DNA from: Paramecium pentaurelia
Lineage: Eukaryota; Ciliophora; Oligohymenophorea; Peniculida; Parameciidae
Length of the DNA: 64,000 bases
Reading direction: 5' to 3'
Assembly (NCBI GenBank): GCA_905183005.1
Contig: CAJJDO010000107.1
Location: 128,598-192,597 of the forward strand
In this document: in pieces, positions 1 to 13,462 of the stretch
Numbering within the stretch: the stretch's first letter is position 1
Layout: every line of letters begins with the position of its first letter
Notes under the pieces: model-generated
Seen by the model: only the letters and a program-made list of their open reading frames with translations
Told to the model about the DNA's origin: nothing
Databases searched by the model: none
Made by a program: the position numbers and the translations under genes

Positions 1-68
1 AGAACTGAAACTAAAAAGATATTTATAATTTTATTCCTATCAGCAAGGAGTTCAAAGACATAATTTGA

Positions 69-782
69 TTCATTAATTGTTAGTATTATGGTTCTAATAT
101 CTACCAGCTTATAGGTCTCTAATCATAATATTATAAATTAAACATAATTGGTAAACACGAATTGAGATCTAGATCTGATTCAAGTAGTAATCGTAAGAAA
201 CATAAGAAAAAGCATCATTATCAAAAGTAGGATGTGGAATAAGAACATATCAAGAAGTAAGAAGAACCATAAATAAATTAATAAGAAACAATAAAAGAAA
301 AACTATGTTTTGAGGTATCTGAGATATTAGCCTAATATGGAGAAAATGCTTAAGGTAATGGTAAGGTATTAAAGTTTACAATACCTTTTGATGCTAAAGT
401 TCCATCATCTAATTGCCAAATATTTCTATTTTAAGGGACACAATCCTTTTGAATATTTTATATTAATTTTAAAAGCTTATATTGATCTAAAAGGAAGTCT
501 GTATTTCTGATTGAAAAAGATAAAGAAATCGTTAAAATATAAGTTGAAAATAAATCAGTTTCTAAATAACATTGTGTTATATAATTAAGAGAAATAAAGA
601 AAGTAAATAGTTTAGGAGAAGTATTATCCTATGAGAAATCATATGTAATAGATTTGGATAGCACAAATGGAACCTAACTAAATGAGTAGCAATTAGAGTC
701 GGTAAAGTATTATTCATTATTAGAGGAAAATATATTGACATTTGGGAAAAGCGACAGAGAATATGTACTTATAAAATCATGA
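69..782 (+). CDS. SNIP1/DDL-type FHA-domain protein (5' end unresolved, two in-frame TGAs)
   Basis: The frame runs from an Arg/Ser/Lys-rich segment (from about 165: RSRSDSSSNRKKHKKK) into an FHA domain. The FHA half (485-775) has the family signatures SVSKQHCVIQ, DLDSTNGTQLN and FGKSDREYVL, matching SNIP1/DAWDLE/Pml1 proteins, which are nuclear factors of pre-mRNA or miRNA metabolism that bind phosphothreonine. No ATG opens this frame. An upstream exon joined by an intron at 79-107 is possible and would place the start left of the window. Within the early FHA strand two TGA codons interrupt the frame (after QGTQSF and after FKSLY), and no GT...AG intron removes both. The downstream half is too well conserved to be chance. 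It may be a pseudogene, a sequence error, or a retained internal eliminated sequence. The stop lies 21 bp from the convergent kinase stop. Confidence 0.6.
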
Positions 783-803
783 TATTTATTATTATCAACT
801 TAT

Positions 804-3270
804 TCAAAATACACTATCCCATTCAGCATCCTTAGCACTAGCTAATACTTTCTTTTATCCTTAAGTGTCTTTCTATATTTAATCATGAGCTGTAATTCCT
901 TTTTATTATGCACTCTGTATTTAAGCTGAAGTCATAACCTTATCCTTTCCTGGCAACAGTGGTGCCTTCAAACTCTTAATCAATAATTTCTCCTAGAATA
1001 TGATTAAATATCATGAATACCCAATCAAAATCTTTAAACCAAACATGAGATTTCAGAGTTGAATAGGATCCTCCCAATCTGACTTCTGGAATCTTATTCA
1101 TTAATTATTCTATAAATGTTTTTGCAGATTTATCAGACATGAAATGTGGATAACTTATTGGTTTCTTTATGATTTCCTTATAAATTTCAAATGGATCTTC
1201 AGCTTCTTCTCCAAATGGTAAACCACCACATATAAATTCATATAGACATACTCCTACACTCCATAAGTCAGCAAAGTAACCATAACCTTTACCTGAAATT
1301 ACTTCTGGTGCCATATAATGAGGAGTTCCAATAATAGTAAATGTTTTAGTTGATTCTATAATAATATTTAATGATTATACATTAATTCTTAAAAGACTTA
1401 GCTGTTCCCATATCTATTAATTTGAGATATCCTTTATCATCAACCATAAGATTTTCTGGTTTTATATCTCTATACACAATACTATGTTAAGTATGTAGAT
1501 ATTCCATTTATAATATCATTTATGAAGCATAAAATTGAGCATCATATTTGCTTAACAATCCTATAATCAATTTAATAATATTACCAATAACTCTGATGGC
1601 ATCAAATAATTCCATTCCTGCAATGTATTCTGTTAAAAAATAAATATTTTCATTATCTTTATAGGATCTATAAAATTTAAGGATGAATGGGTTATCCATC
1701 AATTCTAATACTGCTTTTTCTTATTATATATGTTTTTATATTCCAAATTAGAGAACATGTGCTCTTGTAACATATTTAAGAGCAAATAGAGTGTCTAATT
1801 CTTTGAATTTACATAAATAAACAGATCCAAATTAACCAGAACCTAATTTATTTAAATAGATTAAATTTTTGAATGGTTAACTTTTAATTTATTCTTCATG
1901 AGCATTTGATTTTTCTTATTGTTATGCTTTACCTTATTATATTTTTTCAACACTTCCTTATTATTTTCTAAATAATTCATAATCTATTAATGCTACATGT
2001 CCATCTGATTCAATAGATACAGTTTTTAAATGTGTAGTACCTGATAATTTATCTTATAATGAATCTTCAAATAGAATTGATCCTTTAACAAATTTAACTT
2101 TGTTTTCATCAGCAGCATCACTATCTAAAAGTATGACTAATTGACCAACTTTATCTCCTTTTTAAATAATTTTAGAATTTGCATTAAATTTTTTTACTTA
2201 TACACCTTCTAATAATTTATCTTAATAAGTATGTGGAGTTTTGCTAAATAATTTAGATGAATTGAGAGCCCATTTGCATATATTTTTATATATAATTGTT
2301 TAAACTTAATCTCCTAAGATTTATTAAATCATATCTTTTCCTAATGCCAATACTTTAGTATCCTTTTAAACTGCTTTAATAGTCATCATTCTCACTTAAT
2401 GTTCTTATTTAAGAGCAGATTCACCAAATGAATCACTAGGATTGAGTACAGATATTTATTATCCATCTTTATTGAATACTCCACATTGTCCTTCTACTAT
2501 GATATAAAAAGAACTAGCCTAATCTCCTTCATTTACTATAACTTCATTAGCATTAAATTTTTATGATATCAAGACTCCAGCTACAGCATCTTTCTATTCT
2601 CTTGTTAATTAATCTAAAATTTAAATTTGAATTATTACTAAAGAATTTAACACTTTCTAAATATTTACGATTCTTATCTTACTCGCTTCTCATTATGGTT
2701 TCAACACTTTTTCTAAATGTATGTCTGTCAATTCCCCAAAGGTAACATTCTTCTACTGCCATACAAGTTGCAGATCTTGGAGCATTGTACAATAATGCTA
2801 ATTCACCAAATCCTTATCCTGCTGTTATTTCTTTTCGTGGTACATTATCAACTATAACATTTATCTTTCCTTTTTCTAAAATAAAAAATGAGCTAGCTCC
2901 ATCTCCTTAACGAATGATTGTTTAGCCAACTGATAATTTACAATAAAACATGCTATGAGCTAATTAAGTCCTTTAATTAGCATATTAACATTTACAATTA
3001 TGTTTCAGTCATTGAGCTAAATACAAAATGACCTTAAAAACATTTAATGATAAATTTAATATCATCTAATGTTTAATTCTTTTGTTCAGGATGGAATGTT
3101 TCAAAGATTTATCCTAAACCACTTTCCTGAGTTGGCTTTATTGCAATATTACGTTTAGACACTCTTCTTATTAATTGAGCTTATGGTGGTTGAGCTATTT
3201 ATTATTAAACATTCTTATCAATTCCAAATTCTTAAACAGATGACTTCTAATTCCAGTGGTTTTGATCCAT
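804..3270 (-). CDS. cGMP-dependent protein kinase (PKG)
   Basis: A soluble Ser/Thr kinase of the PKG family, of roughly 780-800 aa after splicing. Starting from MDQNHWNQKSS, cyclic-nucleotide-binding domains occupy the N-terminal half; the first has the phosphate-binding cassette FGELALLYNAPRSAT. The C-terminal kinase domain shows HSIVYRDIKPENLM-type and APEVISGKGYG motifs and the AGC-type tail VRLGGSYSTLKSHVWFKDFDW, ending in EWDSVF. The metal-binding DFG is DMG (LIDMGTAK), seen directly here. Supported introns include 25 nt just before MFYCKLSVG and 28 nt after WFKDFDW. PKGs mediate cGMP control of ciliary beating and exocytosis in ciliates (family knowledge). The start is the first ATG of the open frame; the upstream gene diverges 129 bp away. 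Confidence 0.92.
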
Positions 3271-3399
3271 AATAATAATTATTATTTATTACAAAAATAT
3301 CTATTTTTCATTTATGATATTGATTTTATATTTAATTGGCTTAATTACTTGAAATCATAACAATTTCAAACATAGCAATTTACGTCATTATTTATTATA

Positions 3400-4962
3400 A
3401 TGAAATCTCTAATTGTTCTATCTTTGTTGATATACTTAATAGCAACCTAAGAGAATTGTAGATTTGCATTTGAATACACTCAAAAGGAATTATAATCAGA
3501 TCCAAAGAAAGTCTAAGAGTTTCTATCTAAAGTAATGAAATGGGAATCAAATTTTGCTAAAGATTTAGGCATTGATAAAAAATCAGGTCTAACTTTAGAT
3601 GGTTAATAATTGGATGTAAATACTGGTATGCCTTATGGTAAACCACATTAATTCACTGCCTCTTCAAAAGAATCAATCCATTTGGCATTAATTGGATTAG
3701 CTTTATCTAATAATGAATATGCCAAATAGATTTATTCTGAAGAAGAAGCTTTAGACTTATTGAATAGAAAGATCAATACATATGAATAGTTTGACAAGGA
3801 TTATCCAGGTTATGGAGGATTCTTACCATGGGTGGCTGTAAATGATGGTGTCGTCACTCCAACTTGGGATTGGACTGATGGAGTACCTTCATTAGATAAT
3901 GGATAATTATTTTGGGCTGCTTATGCAGTTGTATCTGTATTGGAAACATGGTATTCAGATTAAGAAGAGTTAATTGGAAGATATACTAGATTCTATTAGA
4001 AAATGGCAAATAATTCTATAACAATATTCTATGAAGGAGATGGATTAATAAGAGCAGTCACTAGAATTTAAGATATTAAAGCAAGTGTAGAAAATAATAA
4101 ATATACAAACAGATAAACAGATTGTACTAATTTTAGAAGTCCATGTTATTTGGATGATCCATATGAAGGAGAATTATTTGCATGGATGATGTATTTTTAT
4201 GCTCCATGGAAAGATACAACAGAAAGAGAGAAAATATGGGTAGCAAAGAAATCTAAATTATAAGTAGTTGATTATAAAGTTGCTGGATTGAATAAATATA
4301 TTTCAGTTTAAAGAGGATGGTGGTTTTCAGCACATGAATAATGGAAATATTTATTCTTACCTTATACTCATGATTAAATCTAATTAAATTTATTGATAAA
4401 TGGTGAGAAAGTACGTACATGGGATGCTAGAAATAATGAAAAACCTGGTATGTTTGCTTCAATTACTAGCAATATTACAAAAAATGAAGATCCTGTAGAT
4501 TATTATAGTGCTTGTGGAATTTAAGAAGTTTCTTTTATTCCTGTATCCTATAGACATTTAGTAACACCATATTCAACAATGACCATGTTTTTAGCAAATT
4601 AAGAAGTAGCAGTATCTTGGTATCACAATATGATATCTGGACCAGCTGGACAGAATGCATTTGGAAGTACTGAAGGAGTCGTTGTTGATGGAACTTCAGT
4701 AGCTCCTTTTGTTACATGGGATAGTAAAATGACTACAGTTTTAGGAATGGCAGGAGGTATCTTTGATTATACAGCTAAGAAATTGAATTCAGAAGGAAAT
4801 TATAATCTTTTCTTAAAAGTATTGAATAGAGAATGGCAACAATCATTTTCTAATCTTAAAGGAGCTGATGTTCCTTTTGCATATCCAAATGTTACATTTC
4901 CATAAATCAAAAAAGATTTTACAACATGTACAAGAAAAACAGATATCATTATTGAATAATGA
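3400..4962 (+). CDS. Secreted protein of 520 aa, possibly glycoside-hydrolase-like
   Basis: A single uninterrupted exon. The first 20 residues (MKSLIVLSLLIYLIATQENC) are a clear signal peptide. The mature part is rich in aromatic and acidic residues with motifs such as DYPGYGGFLPW, PTWDWTDG, LDNGQLFWAAYAV and RGWWFSAHEQWKY. The spacing of Trp/Asp-rich turns between helical stretches recalls (alpha/alpha)6-barrel carbohydrate-active enzymes, but I cannot name a family and no catalytic pair is proven. There is no C-terminal hydrophobic tail, so it is probably soluble and secreted or lysosomal/phagosomal. The stop TGA follows a TAA read as Gln. The convergent channel gene begins 28 bp on. Confidence 0.85.
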
Positions 4963-4990
4963 ATTACATTTATATAATTTATAAATACAT

Positions 4991-7900
4991 TCATTTCTTA
5001 TATTATTAAAATGGATTAACAAAATCTGGAACTACAGAATTTAATTTTGTACTTGAACGAATAAATGTTGTTTTCCTTTTTAATTTCAAAGTCTTTTTTA
5101 AATGATCTAAAGTACTTTTTACTTTAGCAACAACTTTCATTGGTGTTATAGATTTTAATTTAGCATTTCTTCTTAATCTTAAGAAATTTTGTATATATAA
5201 AAATGGATACAACATAAATTTTCTCATTCTTTGTAGAATTGTAGTCTACCATCCAAAAATATCTTATTTTACAAATACTATAACATCTTCAGCATTTTAT
5301 TTATTATAATAAGAATCAAAAGATGCTTTAATTTCAAAATCATCAAATTTCTATTAATTAAATGACCAATATAATGGTTCCAATTATGATAATGCTTTTT
5401 TACTTATACTGTCATTTTCATTGATTTCTAAATTCCTTTATAATTAATGATACAAATTTGTTATATTATCTAACATATTATCATTGAAATCCTATATTTG
5501 TTCAACTATTTAATCTCTCTTTTTTTTAAAATCAATAGATGTATTCATATCATTATCATCACTTGAATTATTTTAAAATCCACTATCATATTCTTTAATT
5601 TCATCTACTAATGGAATAGGTCTATCTCTACGATTTTTAGGACTTTTAGTTAATCCTATAACACCTGATAAAATTGATTATTTTCTATTCTATAAAGCAT
5701 TATTTAGATTTTATCTTAATTCATTTTTATTATTTTATAATTCATTTTTATTATTTAATTAATCATATTTATTTTAATTTTATTATTCATTTTTTCCTTA
5801 TTATTATTATATAATATTATTTTAATCTTAAACTAATCTATTTACTCGAGAAGATCTTATATGTTAAGCTTAAAATATAGGAGCTGTTTAAGGTAATTTA
5901 AATGCTGGAGAACCTGCATCATCATCAATAGATGAATTAGAATCTGATCCACATTCAAAATTCAATAATATTTTTGTTTGATTGATAATTATTTATTAAT
6001 TTTCATTCTAAAATACAGAAGCATATTATTAAGCCAAATCTTTCATTAATCTTGTATGCCATTCTTTTTATGATTTATCCAATCTTCTTATATAAGTAGA
6101 TTAATTCTACAATTTAGACATACAATGTCTCTTAATTACAGCTTCTCTATTAGGAACATATTAAACTTATGGACAATTATTAAGTGAATGTTTAAAATTT
6201 AAACAAGCTGGACAAAATACACCATTTTCTAATGTTGATGGATGATAACTTAAAGTAATAGCTTCCTTTAATTAACAATATTTCTAAAAATCTTAAGGAT
6301 AATCTTTTAATGTTTCCATAAAATCAGATTTTGATAATATCAATAAACTAACATATCCTATAGCTTTAAAATGATCAACTTATGGATTATTAGTAATGAA
6401 ATCTTTAACACAAAAGAATTATCCTTAATTAATTACAGCATTCATTTTAGATCTTTATTTTCTCTCAGGATGTTAATATACTATATATCCTTATTCAACA
6501 AAACATAAATGTTATTCATTCGAAAAATCTGTAGAAAAAGTATTTTAAGGTGGTACTATCTTTCTTTTAATAGACTTGAATAATGCATTACGTAATTCTT
6601 CACTAAAGTATTTCTATAGAAATTCTGATTTTTAAATGAAAACTTTATGTGCTTATTTATCTAATTCCTCTTTTAATTCATCAGATAATTATTCTAATAA
6701 TGTTTATTCCATCTCTAAATCTACTTCATCATCTTCCTTCCATCTGAATGTTAAATACTCCTTTACTCTAAGAATATAATAATTATATATATACTAATGT
6801 TATAAACTATATGGAATCTTTCTTTAATTCATATATTTATTGATTACTCTCATTCTACGATTTCTTTCCACTTAATTCTATGTAATATCATCTATTATAC
6901 TACCAATAAAATTGACACTATAAGATACCCATAAACCTATTCAAATAATATTAATTTATTTACATGCACCCAATACAAATACCATAGTAACTATTTTCTC
7001 AATAGCATTTTTAGGTACCATATCACCATAACCTATAGTTAACATAGTAACTACAGCAAAATAGAGTGCCTATAAGTATTATTCTTCCCAATCTTTATTT
7101 TCTATTTCATTAAAACGAATCCATGAATCTTCAACTCTTATACTACTGAAATAAAACCATATGCAACTAAATAAATGTAAAATATAAAGCAATGTTAAAA
7201 TGAATTTCAATAAACCAAATACTCCTCTTTATGGTCTAGTCAAATAAGAAATTTAATCACTTTTTGCAAATGTCTCATATACATATTTATGTTATCCTAA
7301 AATAATTAATAAAAATAAATTGGCATTTGTATTCATATCAGGAATAATCATGAATATTATTAAAATTAAAGATGTTGAGAAATCTGTAAGAAATTCCTTT
7401 TTTAATTGATGAACTACTAAATCCCATTTATCTTTTATTGCATATCCATTTTTATATGTTAATGTATTTATTCTAATTAAGAAATCAAGTTATAATATAA
7501 AGAGAATTACATATGTAATATATATTAGATTATTGAATAATATTTCTGGTTTAAATGCTATTTCTAAAGGTACCAGAATTAAAAGTAAAATTCTAAAAAT
7601 TGAAGTAAAGAAATCCCAATACATTTTGAATAAAGATTCTGGTTATATTATAGGAATTTTATTGATAATTGCATTTAAACAATTAAAAAGCGGTTTACGA
7701 AGTTTCCTCAAATCCTCTTTAACTTATTCTAATGTTGTTGTATCCTTAATTTCTGTTTCTTTTTTCAATAATGTCTACATCTTCTTTATATTGAACCCAG
7801 CTGATTTCATACGTTTTGAATGCATAAATATGTTTTGCCTATTATTTATAGATATATCAATTTACGAATCAGATGCTTTATCTCCTATCAAATTAAAATG

Positions 7901-8299
7901 AGCCTCATTTAGACTACCCAATTACTTTCTATTTTATGATAGTTTTTCCACAAACCTTCCAATAAAAAACAAAGACATAAAACTAGATTCTGCATTTGTC
8001 TAACTTCTCCTTCTATCAATCAATTTTCCATGAAAAACTGGTTCCTTTGGTGTCTAGATATTGGAGGCTAGAAAGTTCTCGTCATTATTTGATTCTGGAG
8101 ATTTAGGACTATGCAAATATTTTGCTTCTAGACTTTTTGCACTTAATGTTCTGCTGGCTATCGGAGGCAATACTAAAGAAAATTCTTTTTTTGTCTCTCG
8201 CAAACACTAACCTAAGTATTACTATTCAAAGTCTTCATTTTATACTGCTCTCAATTCCACATCTTACTCAAAATCAAAACCACTCTAGAGATTTAACAT
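4991..8299 (-). CDS. Voltage/cyclic-nucleotide-gated-type K+ channel
   Basis: About 1,080 aa after splicing. A long N-terminal cytoplasmic region (MLNLQSGFDFEQDVE) leads to six hydrophobic segments and a pore loop with the selectivity filter LTIGYGD, preceded by EEQYLQALYFAVVTM. This is the arrangement of EAG/CNG-type channels. After S6 (GLWVSYSVNFIG) comes a C-linker and a degenerate cyclic-nucleotide-binding region, then a Cys-containing stretch and a Gln/Asn-rich tail ending in VVPDFVNPF. A 27-nt intron between ACK-like pore-exit residues and GLWVSY restores the frame. It probably sits in the ciliary or somatic plasma membrane, where K+ conductances set swimming behaviour (inference). A paralogue lies at 45823-48660. 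Confidence 0.88.
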
Positions 8300-9218
8300 T
8301 TAATTAATAAATCAAAATTCATAAATTGAGATAGTATATTATTTTTAAAACGAAAGAGCATTTCGAGAAGAAATATTTTATTCTAAAAACAAAAGATCAT
8401 TTTCAAAAGAAATAAACAATAATTTTATAATATATAAATGATCACAGAACAACAAAATTTAGTAGTGAAGACAGGGGGTCTCAATAAAAATCTAATCAAA
8501 TCTTCAACCTTATATGAATTATTATATACTTGAAGATTAAGTTACTCAAAAATAATAATCAAAGGAGATCAATTTTATCATTTTATATATATCTTATAGA
8601 TTATTTTATAGAAAATTAGCGTTACATTTGACAAATTTTCATTCAATGCTCTGCTCTATTCTACAATTTAATACTTCGAAACTTTAAGGTTTAAACATAT
8701 CAATTTTCCTAATTATTTTTATAATTTTTACATAAATTTTATTATTCTTTTTGAGACTTGATCAATGTTATTAATAAAATTATATGAATATCAAAAGATT
8801 TTTTGTTAATTTAATTGTGACAAGAAGGAAGTGGAACTCAATAGTAATCTTAATTCAAACATAATAATTCTATTATTAAATTCTTTTAATAATATAAATA
8901 TATGCTTATTTGTAATTAGCATATTTAAGTAATAATAAACTGAATAACCCTAATTAATTCTAAACTCAAATCCAATTCTAACAAAAAAATATTTACTTAA
9001 AGTAAGATGATATTTGAAATTATTAGAGATGGTTAGGAGTAATAAATGAAAAATTTGAATAAAAAAAACATTAGAAAAAGATAGGGTTTTCAACAATTCT
9101 AAAGTTCTTAAAGATAGGTAAGTTAATTATCTAAAGAGCATGAGCCCAGATAAATACTTCTTTGTAAGATTATGGATTTCTATAATTTTGTTGATTTTTA
9201 ATTTGATTCTTTTTAAGA
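8300..9218. other. Divergent intergenic region without a recognised gene
   Basis: AT-rich DNA between the start of the K+ channel (minus) and the probable start of the DUF4485 gene (plus). Short open stretches occur but none has a start, codon pattern or motif that I recognise. It is one of only a few long gaps in an otherwise compact region and presumably contains promoters for both neighbours. Confidence 0.5.
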
Positions 9219-11902
9219 ATGAGTAAAAAGAAAAAGGTTCATCTCTTCAGACAGCAAATCAATCTACCCAATTCTTTTATTATATAGAAACTAACATTCA
9301 CTTTTTGTTTAAATATCAAAATCAAAATTTTTTCATCTCTAATCTACCGAATTATTGAAGAAGGAACCTATTGATCATAATTTAATTCCTTTAAGTTATG
9401 GATGTAAACGAGAAGTTATAGATTTCATAGAAAAACTTAATTTTAGAAACATGAGTATAATATAATGGAGTAATAAATTTGTATAAGTCACATTCTTGAT
9501 GTAAAATGAACTTTAATAAAGAAAGTGGAAGGGATATTGATAAAACTAAACAGACAAAAAGAAAGAGATAATAAAATTGACCTATAATTATATGTTATAT
9601 TATAAACCTAAACACTTAAAATCGGTTGTTCCTTCAATTTTTACAACTGAACCTCAAAGTGCAGCTGATTCCATTATTTTAGATTCTCGTATATTAAGTG
9701 AGGAAAAACTCAATCTAAATAACAAGTTTGCTTTACTTGATCAATTCAGCCATCGAGCCTTTGATGTCAAAGAATATAATTTGACTCAAAGAGAAATACC
9801 AAGCAGAAAGAAACATTTTATTTAGAATAATAAATTGGATGTTTGGGGTGAAACAACCTTGACTCTCTTTAGAAATCAATTCTTATATACATCAATAGAT
9901 ATTCATGAGAAATATTCACCTGTAGTCTTATTCATATATGTAAAAAAAGGTGATCCTAATACTAAAATGAGATTGTTTTGTTCAGTCAGATTTTAATAAC
10001 CCAACCGTTTCAATGCAGAGATCGAAACTTATGGTCGAGTACTTAAATATCACTCAAGAGATGGCACAACTTTTTATGATCCTACATTATATGTTGCTAT
10101 CTTAGCACATAATGATGTAGAAATTAGTATCAAAAATGAATTTGCCAAACCTCCAATACCTAGAAAAATCCCTTAAATTAAAAAAAAAGATGAACAAAAT
10201 TTAGATTTTGAAGAATTAACAGAATAAATAATTCGAAAAAGAAAATTAAAATAGAAATCATTAGATTTTATTAATCTTAATAGATCATTGATAAGAAAAT
10301 AAAAGATTGAATCTCCTTGCAATACTGAAAGATTAAAAGAAATAAAATTTAAATAGACAACAATATAAAAAGAATAAAACTTAAAACGTATTGCTTAGAA
10401 TGCATTACATGATGTTGCCAAAGAAATTAAACAAAAATAAATGAATATTTAAATCAAGTAATCTGCTTTACTTATAAATATAGATAAATGCATAAAGAAT
10501 GGATTTTTAAGAAATGGATTTAGGTTGTAATTTTAATCAATTACATAGTACCATCAATAAGTAATTATATTAAAGTACAAAAACGCATATCAGAAAAAAA
10601 TATGAGGAAATAAATTATGACAATGTAATTTATATAGAAAATTAAAAATAATATTTAACATCAAGGACCAAAAATAAAATTAAGAACTTTATTAATTTGT
10701 AAAATGAGTATGCAGATTTGTATACATAGTCAATAGAATAAAATTAAGTAGAAAAGTAACTAAATTATCGTTGAAATTCTAAGATAAAATATTAGAAGCT
10801 ATTACACTGTTACAAAAGGCTTACATACTGTTAATCTAAGTAATTGATAATTTGGATTTAGTTAAAAAATGTATTAACATGCTTGTTAGACATAAGAATA
10901 AACGATTGGAATTCATGTAATAGATGAAGATAGCCATATTCCATCAATGTAAACAAATCTATAGTGACATTTTGAAGATTAAATAGTAAACAATCTAACA
11001 ATTACCTTTATAATAATAGTAATAGTAAGAAAAGAATAAAAATAAAAGAGATCCACTTCATTATTTAATTCATGATTAGTATAGAATTTATTATTATATT
11101 TTAATAGATAATTTATAATGTTTATATATAAGAAATTATTGACTAATGTGTTACAGAAATGGAATTAAGATTTTGATGCTTTTCGAAAAGTATATCATGA
11201 AAGTCAAAAAAAAGGATTAGCTATATTATTGAGACCATTACCCTTAGAAATACCATAAGAAGATATTATTAATAACTATATTGTAGAGGAATTGGATCGT
11301 AGAGGATTGATAAATTATTAATATTATCCGTTAAATTAATGAATTCTCCTAGAGCAGAAACTCTGGATTTAGAATTAAGTGACACTATCAATAAGATCTA
11401 TAATGGTTGTTAGAAGATCAATGATAAACATCTGAAAATAAGGATATTGTAATGGTTAGATAAAGTGAGAACACCAACACACAATTTTATTTGGAAATAG
11501 AATTCTTTATTTTATGCTCGTGTTTTATTAGAAATGACTTTAGAAAAATAATTAGATAAACCTTTTAGAGGTGTACCTCCAGATGGTCCATTACCTAGAT
11601 TAGATAAATTTGATGTTGTAAATGATTTTTGATTTAATTATAAGCCTCAATAAGTTTGGTAGAAACTCAAATAGTTTTAGTAACCTTAATCTCCTAGAAA
11701 ACCATTGGGAATGATTTTAAATAGAAATATGACTCCAAAATTAAAGACTGAACCTTGTTCATACAAATGCAATAAATTTCATAATAGTCAGAAATCTCAA
11801 AAATGGGATTAAATCAAAGAGACTTTAGAAGGAGCTAATAAAAATATGCAAGAATTTAAAGAATTTTTAGAAAATTTATAAACTTAAAAACTATCTCTTT
11901 GA
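9219..11902 (+). CDS. DUF4485-domain protein, possible centrosomal/ciliary
   Basis: The C-terminal third (about 11340-11640) matches the DUF4485 pattern found in centriolar/ciliary proteins such as CEP112: a helix LELSDTINKIYNG, then QWLDKVRTPTHNFIW, SLFYARVLLEMTL and the proline motif FRGVPPDGPLPRL. The N-terminal half contains a beta-rich segment around WGETTLTLFRNQFLYTS and SPVVLFIYVKKGDP, then a basic helical stretch. Introns consistent with frame joins lie near 9223, 10520, 10705, 11073, 11312 and 11612 (21-29 nt). The start ATG is chosen because a 28-nt intron immediately after it joins the main frame, but a start MSKKKKVHLF in the other reading is also possible. One in-frame TGA at 9538-9540 is unexplained. 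The next gene starts 7 bp after the stop. Confidence 0.6.
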
Positions 11903-11909
11903 ATTATTA

Positions 11910-13421
11910 ATGTTATTTATTATTTTATAAATCCTATTGTGTTAAGCATAACAAAACTAAACTAATTCTCTTTACCTTTTCAATTAATCTGCACTCGAAA
12001 TTCAAGTAACACTATATTCACACATAAATCAACCTTTTATTTTGGCATCTTCAAATAAAAAATTTGAAAATATATTTTATGTTGAAGGATAAGATAAAAT
12101 ACAGTCTTTAAATTATGATCATGAATCATTCATTACAAATAATGATATTCATGTAATATTTACTGAACCTACAATGGATTTATACATTTATGCTGGCTAC
12201 TTAAATTAATCATATAATCAATACTCTAATTTCACAATCCTAATCAAAAATCAATCTGGAGAATGTCCATCTATTTGTATTCAATAAGGTAATACATGTA
12301 ATTCAATTAACAAGTAGTGTTTATGTAAATCTGGCTATTTTGGAAAGTATTGTTAACTCTAAAGAAAAATAGCAGTTTTATAAATCCAATATGATATCAT
12401 CATTAAACCACTTTAATGGATCTATATTGGTTTTGAAACAAAATAATTGAATTCTAATGATACTTTAAAATTAAGAATTCGTGATCAATCATCTGAAATG
12501 TTAATGGGATTGGGTATGCAAGGAATAGAAAATCATGAAGTTCCTAATATTCATTATGATGCATATATTATTCCAAAGAAAATACAATAATAAATTTACT
12601 AATTAAAAGGTGATTTAATTTATTATCAATCTATGTGTATGAATTGTTCATTTTTAAATATTGGATTTTACAATTAACATTCTTATCCAATATTATTTTA
12701 TTTTGAATTATTTGAAAAAGAATAACCAAAAGAAAATGATCCATATCATTTATAGATTATATTATAATCTATTTTTATTACTTGTTTCATATTGATTACT
12801 TATTTAATATTTAGAAAAATAAGATAAAAATAATAAAGAGAATAAATTAGATTAGTATAAAGAGAATTTAGAGGAAATAGAAGAAGAAGAAGAATATAAT
12901 TATAATAAAGTGATGATATATAAAAAGGATTTAATTTAGACTTTATCTAAACATATTTCCCTTAATTTTATTATTTAGATTTAATAGATAAATATCCTTA
13001 ATTAAGTTAATTTGTTGAATGTGTAGTTTGTTTAGAATCAATGGCTCCTCCATAATAAGGTAAATTGACAGAAAGAGATCATATAGATCATTGTTCATTA
13101 ACTCCATGTTATCATCTATTTCATTAACATTGTTTATTTAAATGGTTATAGACTTAAAAATGTTGTCCTTTATGTCGTAAAGAATTTATAGAATAAGACA
13201 TAAAAAATAAACCTTGGATTAGTTTTAATAATGATATAAGTTTAAGAGAAACTAGTAGAGCTAATCCATTTGTTTAGAGAATGAAAACAAGAAGTGAAAA
13301 TACATAATAATCTGATATTCCTTTAATGGTAGATACTGAAAATGTAGAAACTTAACCTAATAAAGATATTGTTGTTGTAAATATTGCTTAAAAGAGTGCA
13401 AGAGATTTGATTATAAGATGA
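11910..13421 (+). CDS. Membrane RING-H2 E3 ubiquitin ligase with EGF-like module
   Basis: An intronless gene of 503 aa. It opens with a signal peptide (MLFIILQILLCQA), followed by a luminal/extracellular domain that includes a Cys-rich EGF-like module (CPSICIQQ ... CLCKSGYFGKYC). A transmembrane helix (SIFITCFILITYLIF) is followed by a basic stop-transfer segment (RKIRQK). The cytosolic part has a RING-H2 finger, CVVCLES ... HCSLTPCYHLFHQHCLFKWLQ ... CCPLC (order C-x2-C, long loop, C-x-H-x3-H-x2-C, C-x2-C). The layout signal peptide-lumenal domain-TM-RING is that of transmembrane E3 ligases that ubiquitinate membrane cargo. The substrate is unknown. Confidence 0.9.
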
Positions 13422-13462
13422 ATTTATATTATAATTTTTAACAACTTTTTTTTTCAAAGTAA

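Noticed and set aside
4800..5227. Short minus-strand frames near 4800-5230
   Set aside because: The first is antisense to the 520-aa secreted protein; the second is simply the last exon of the K+ channel read with the standard code.
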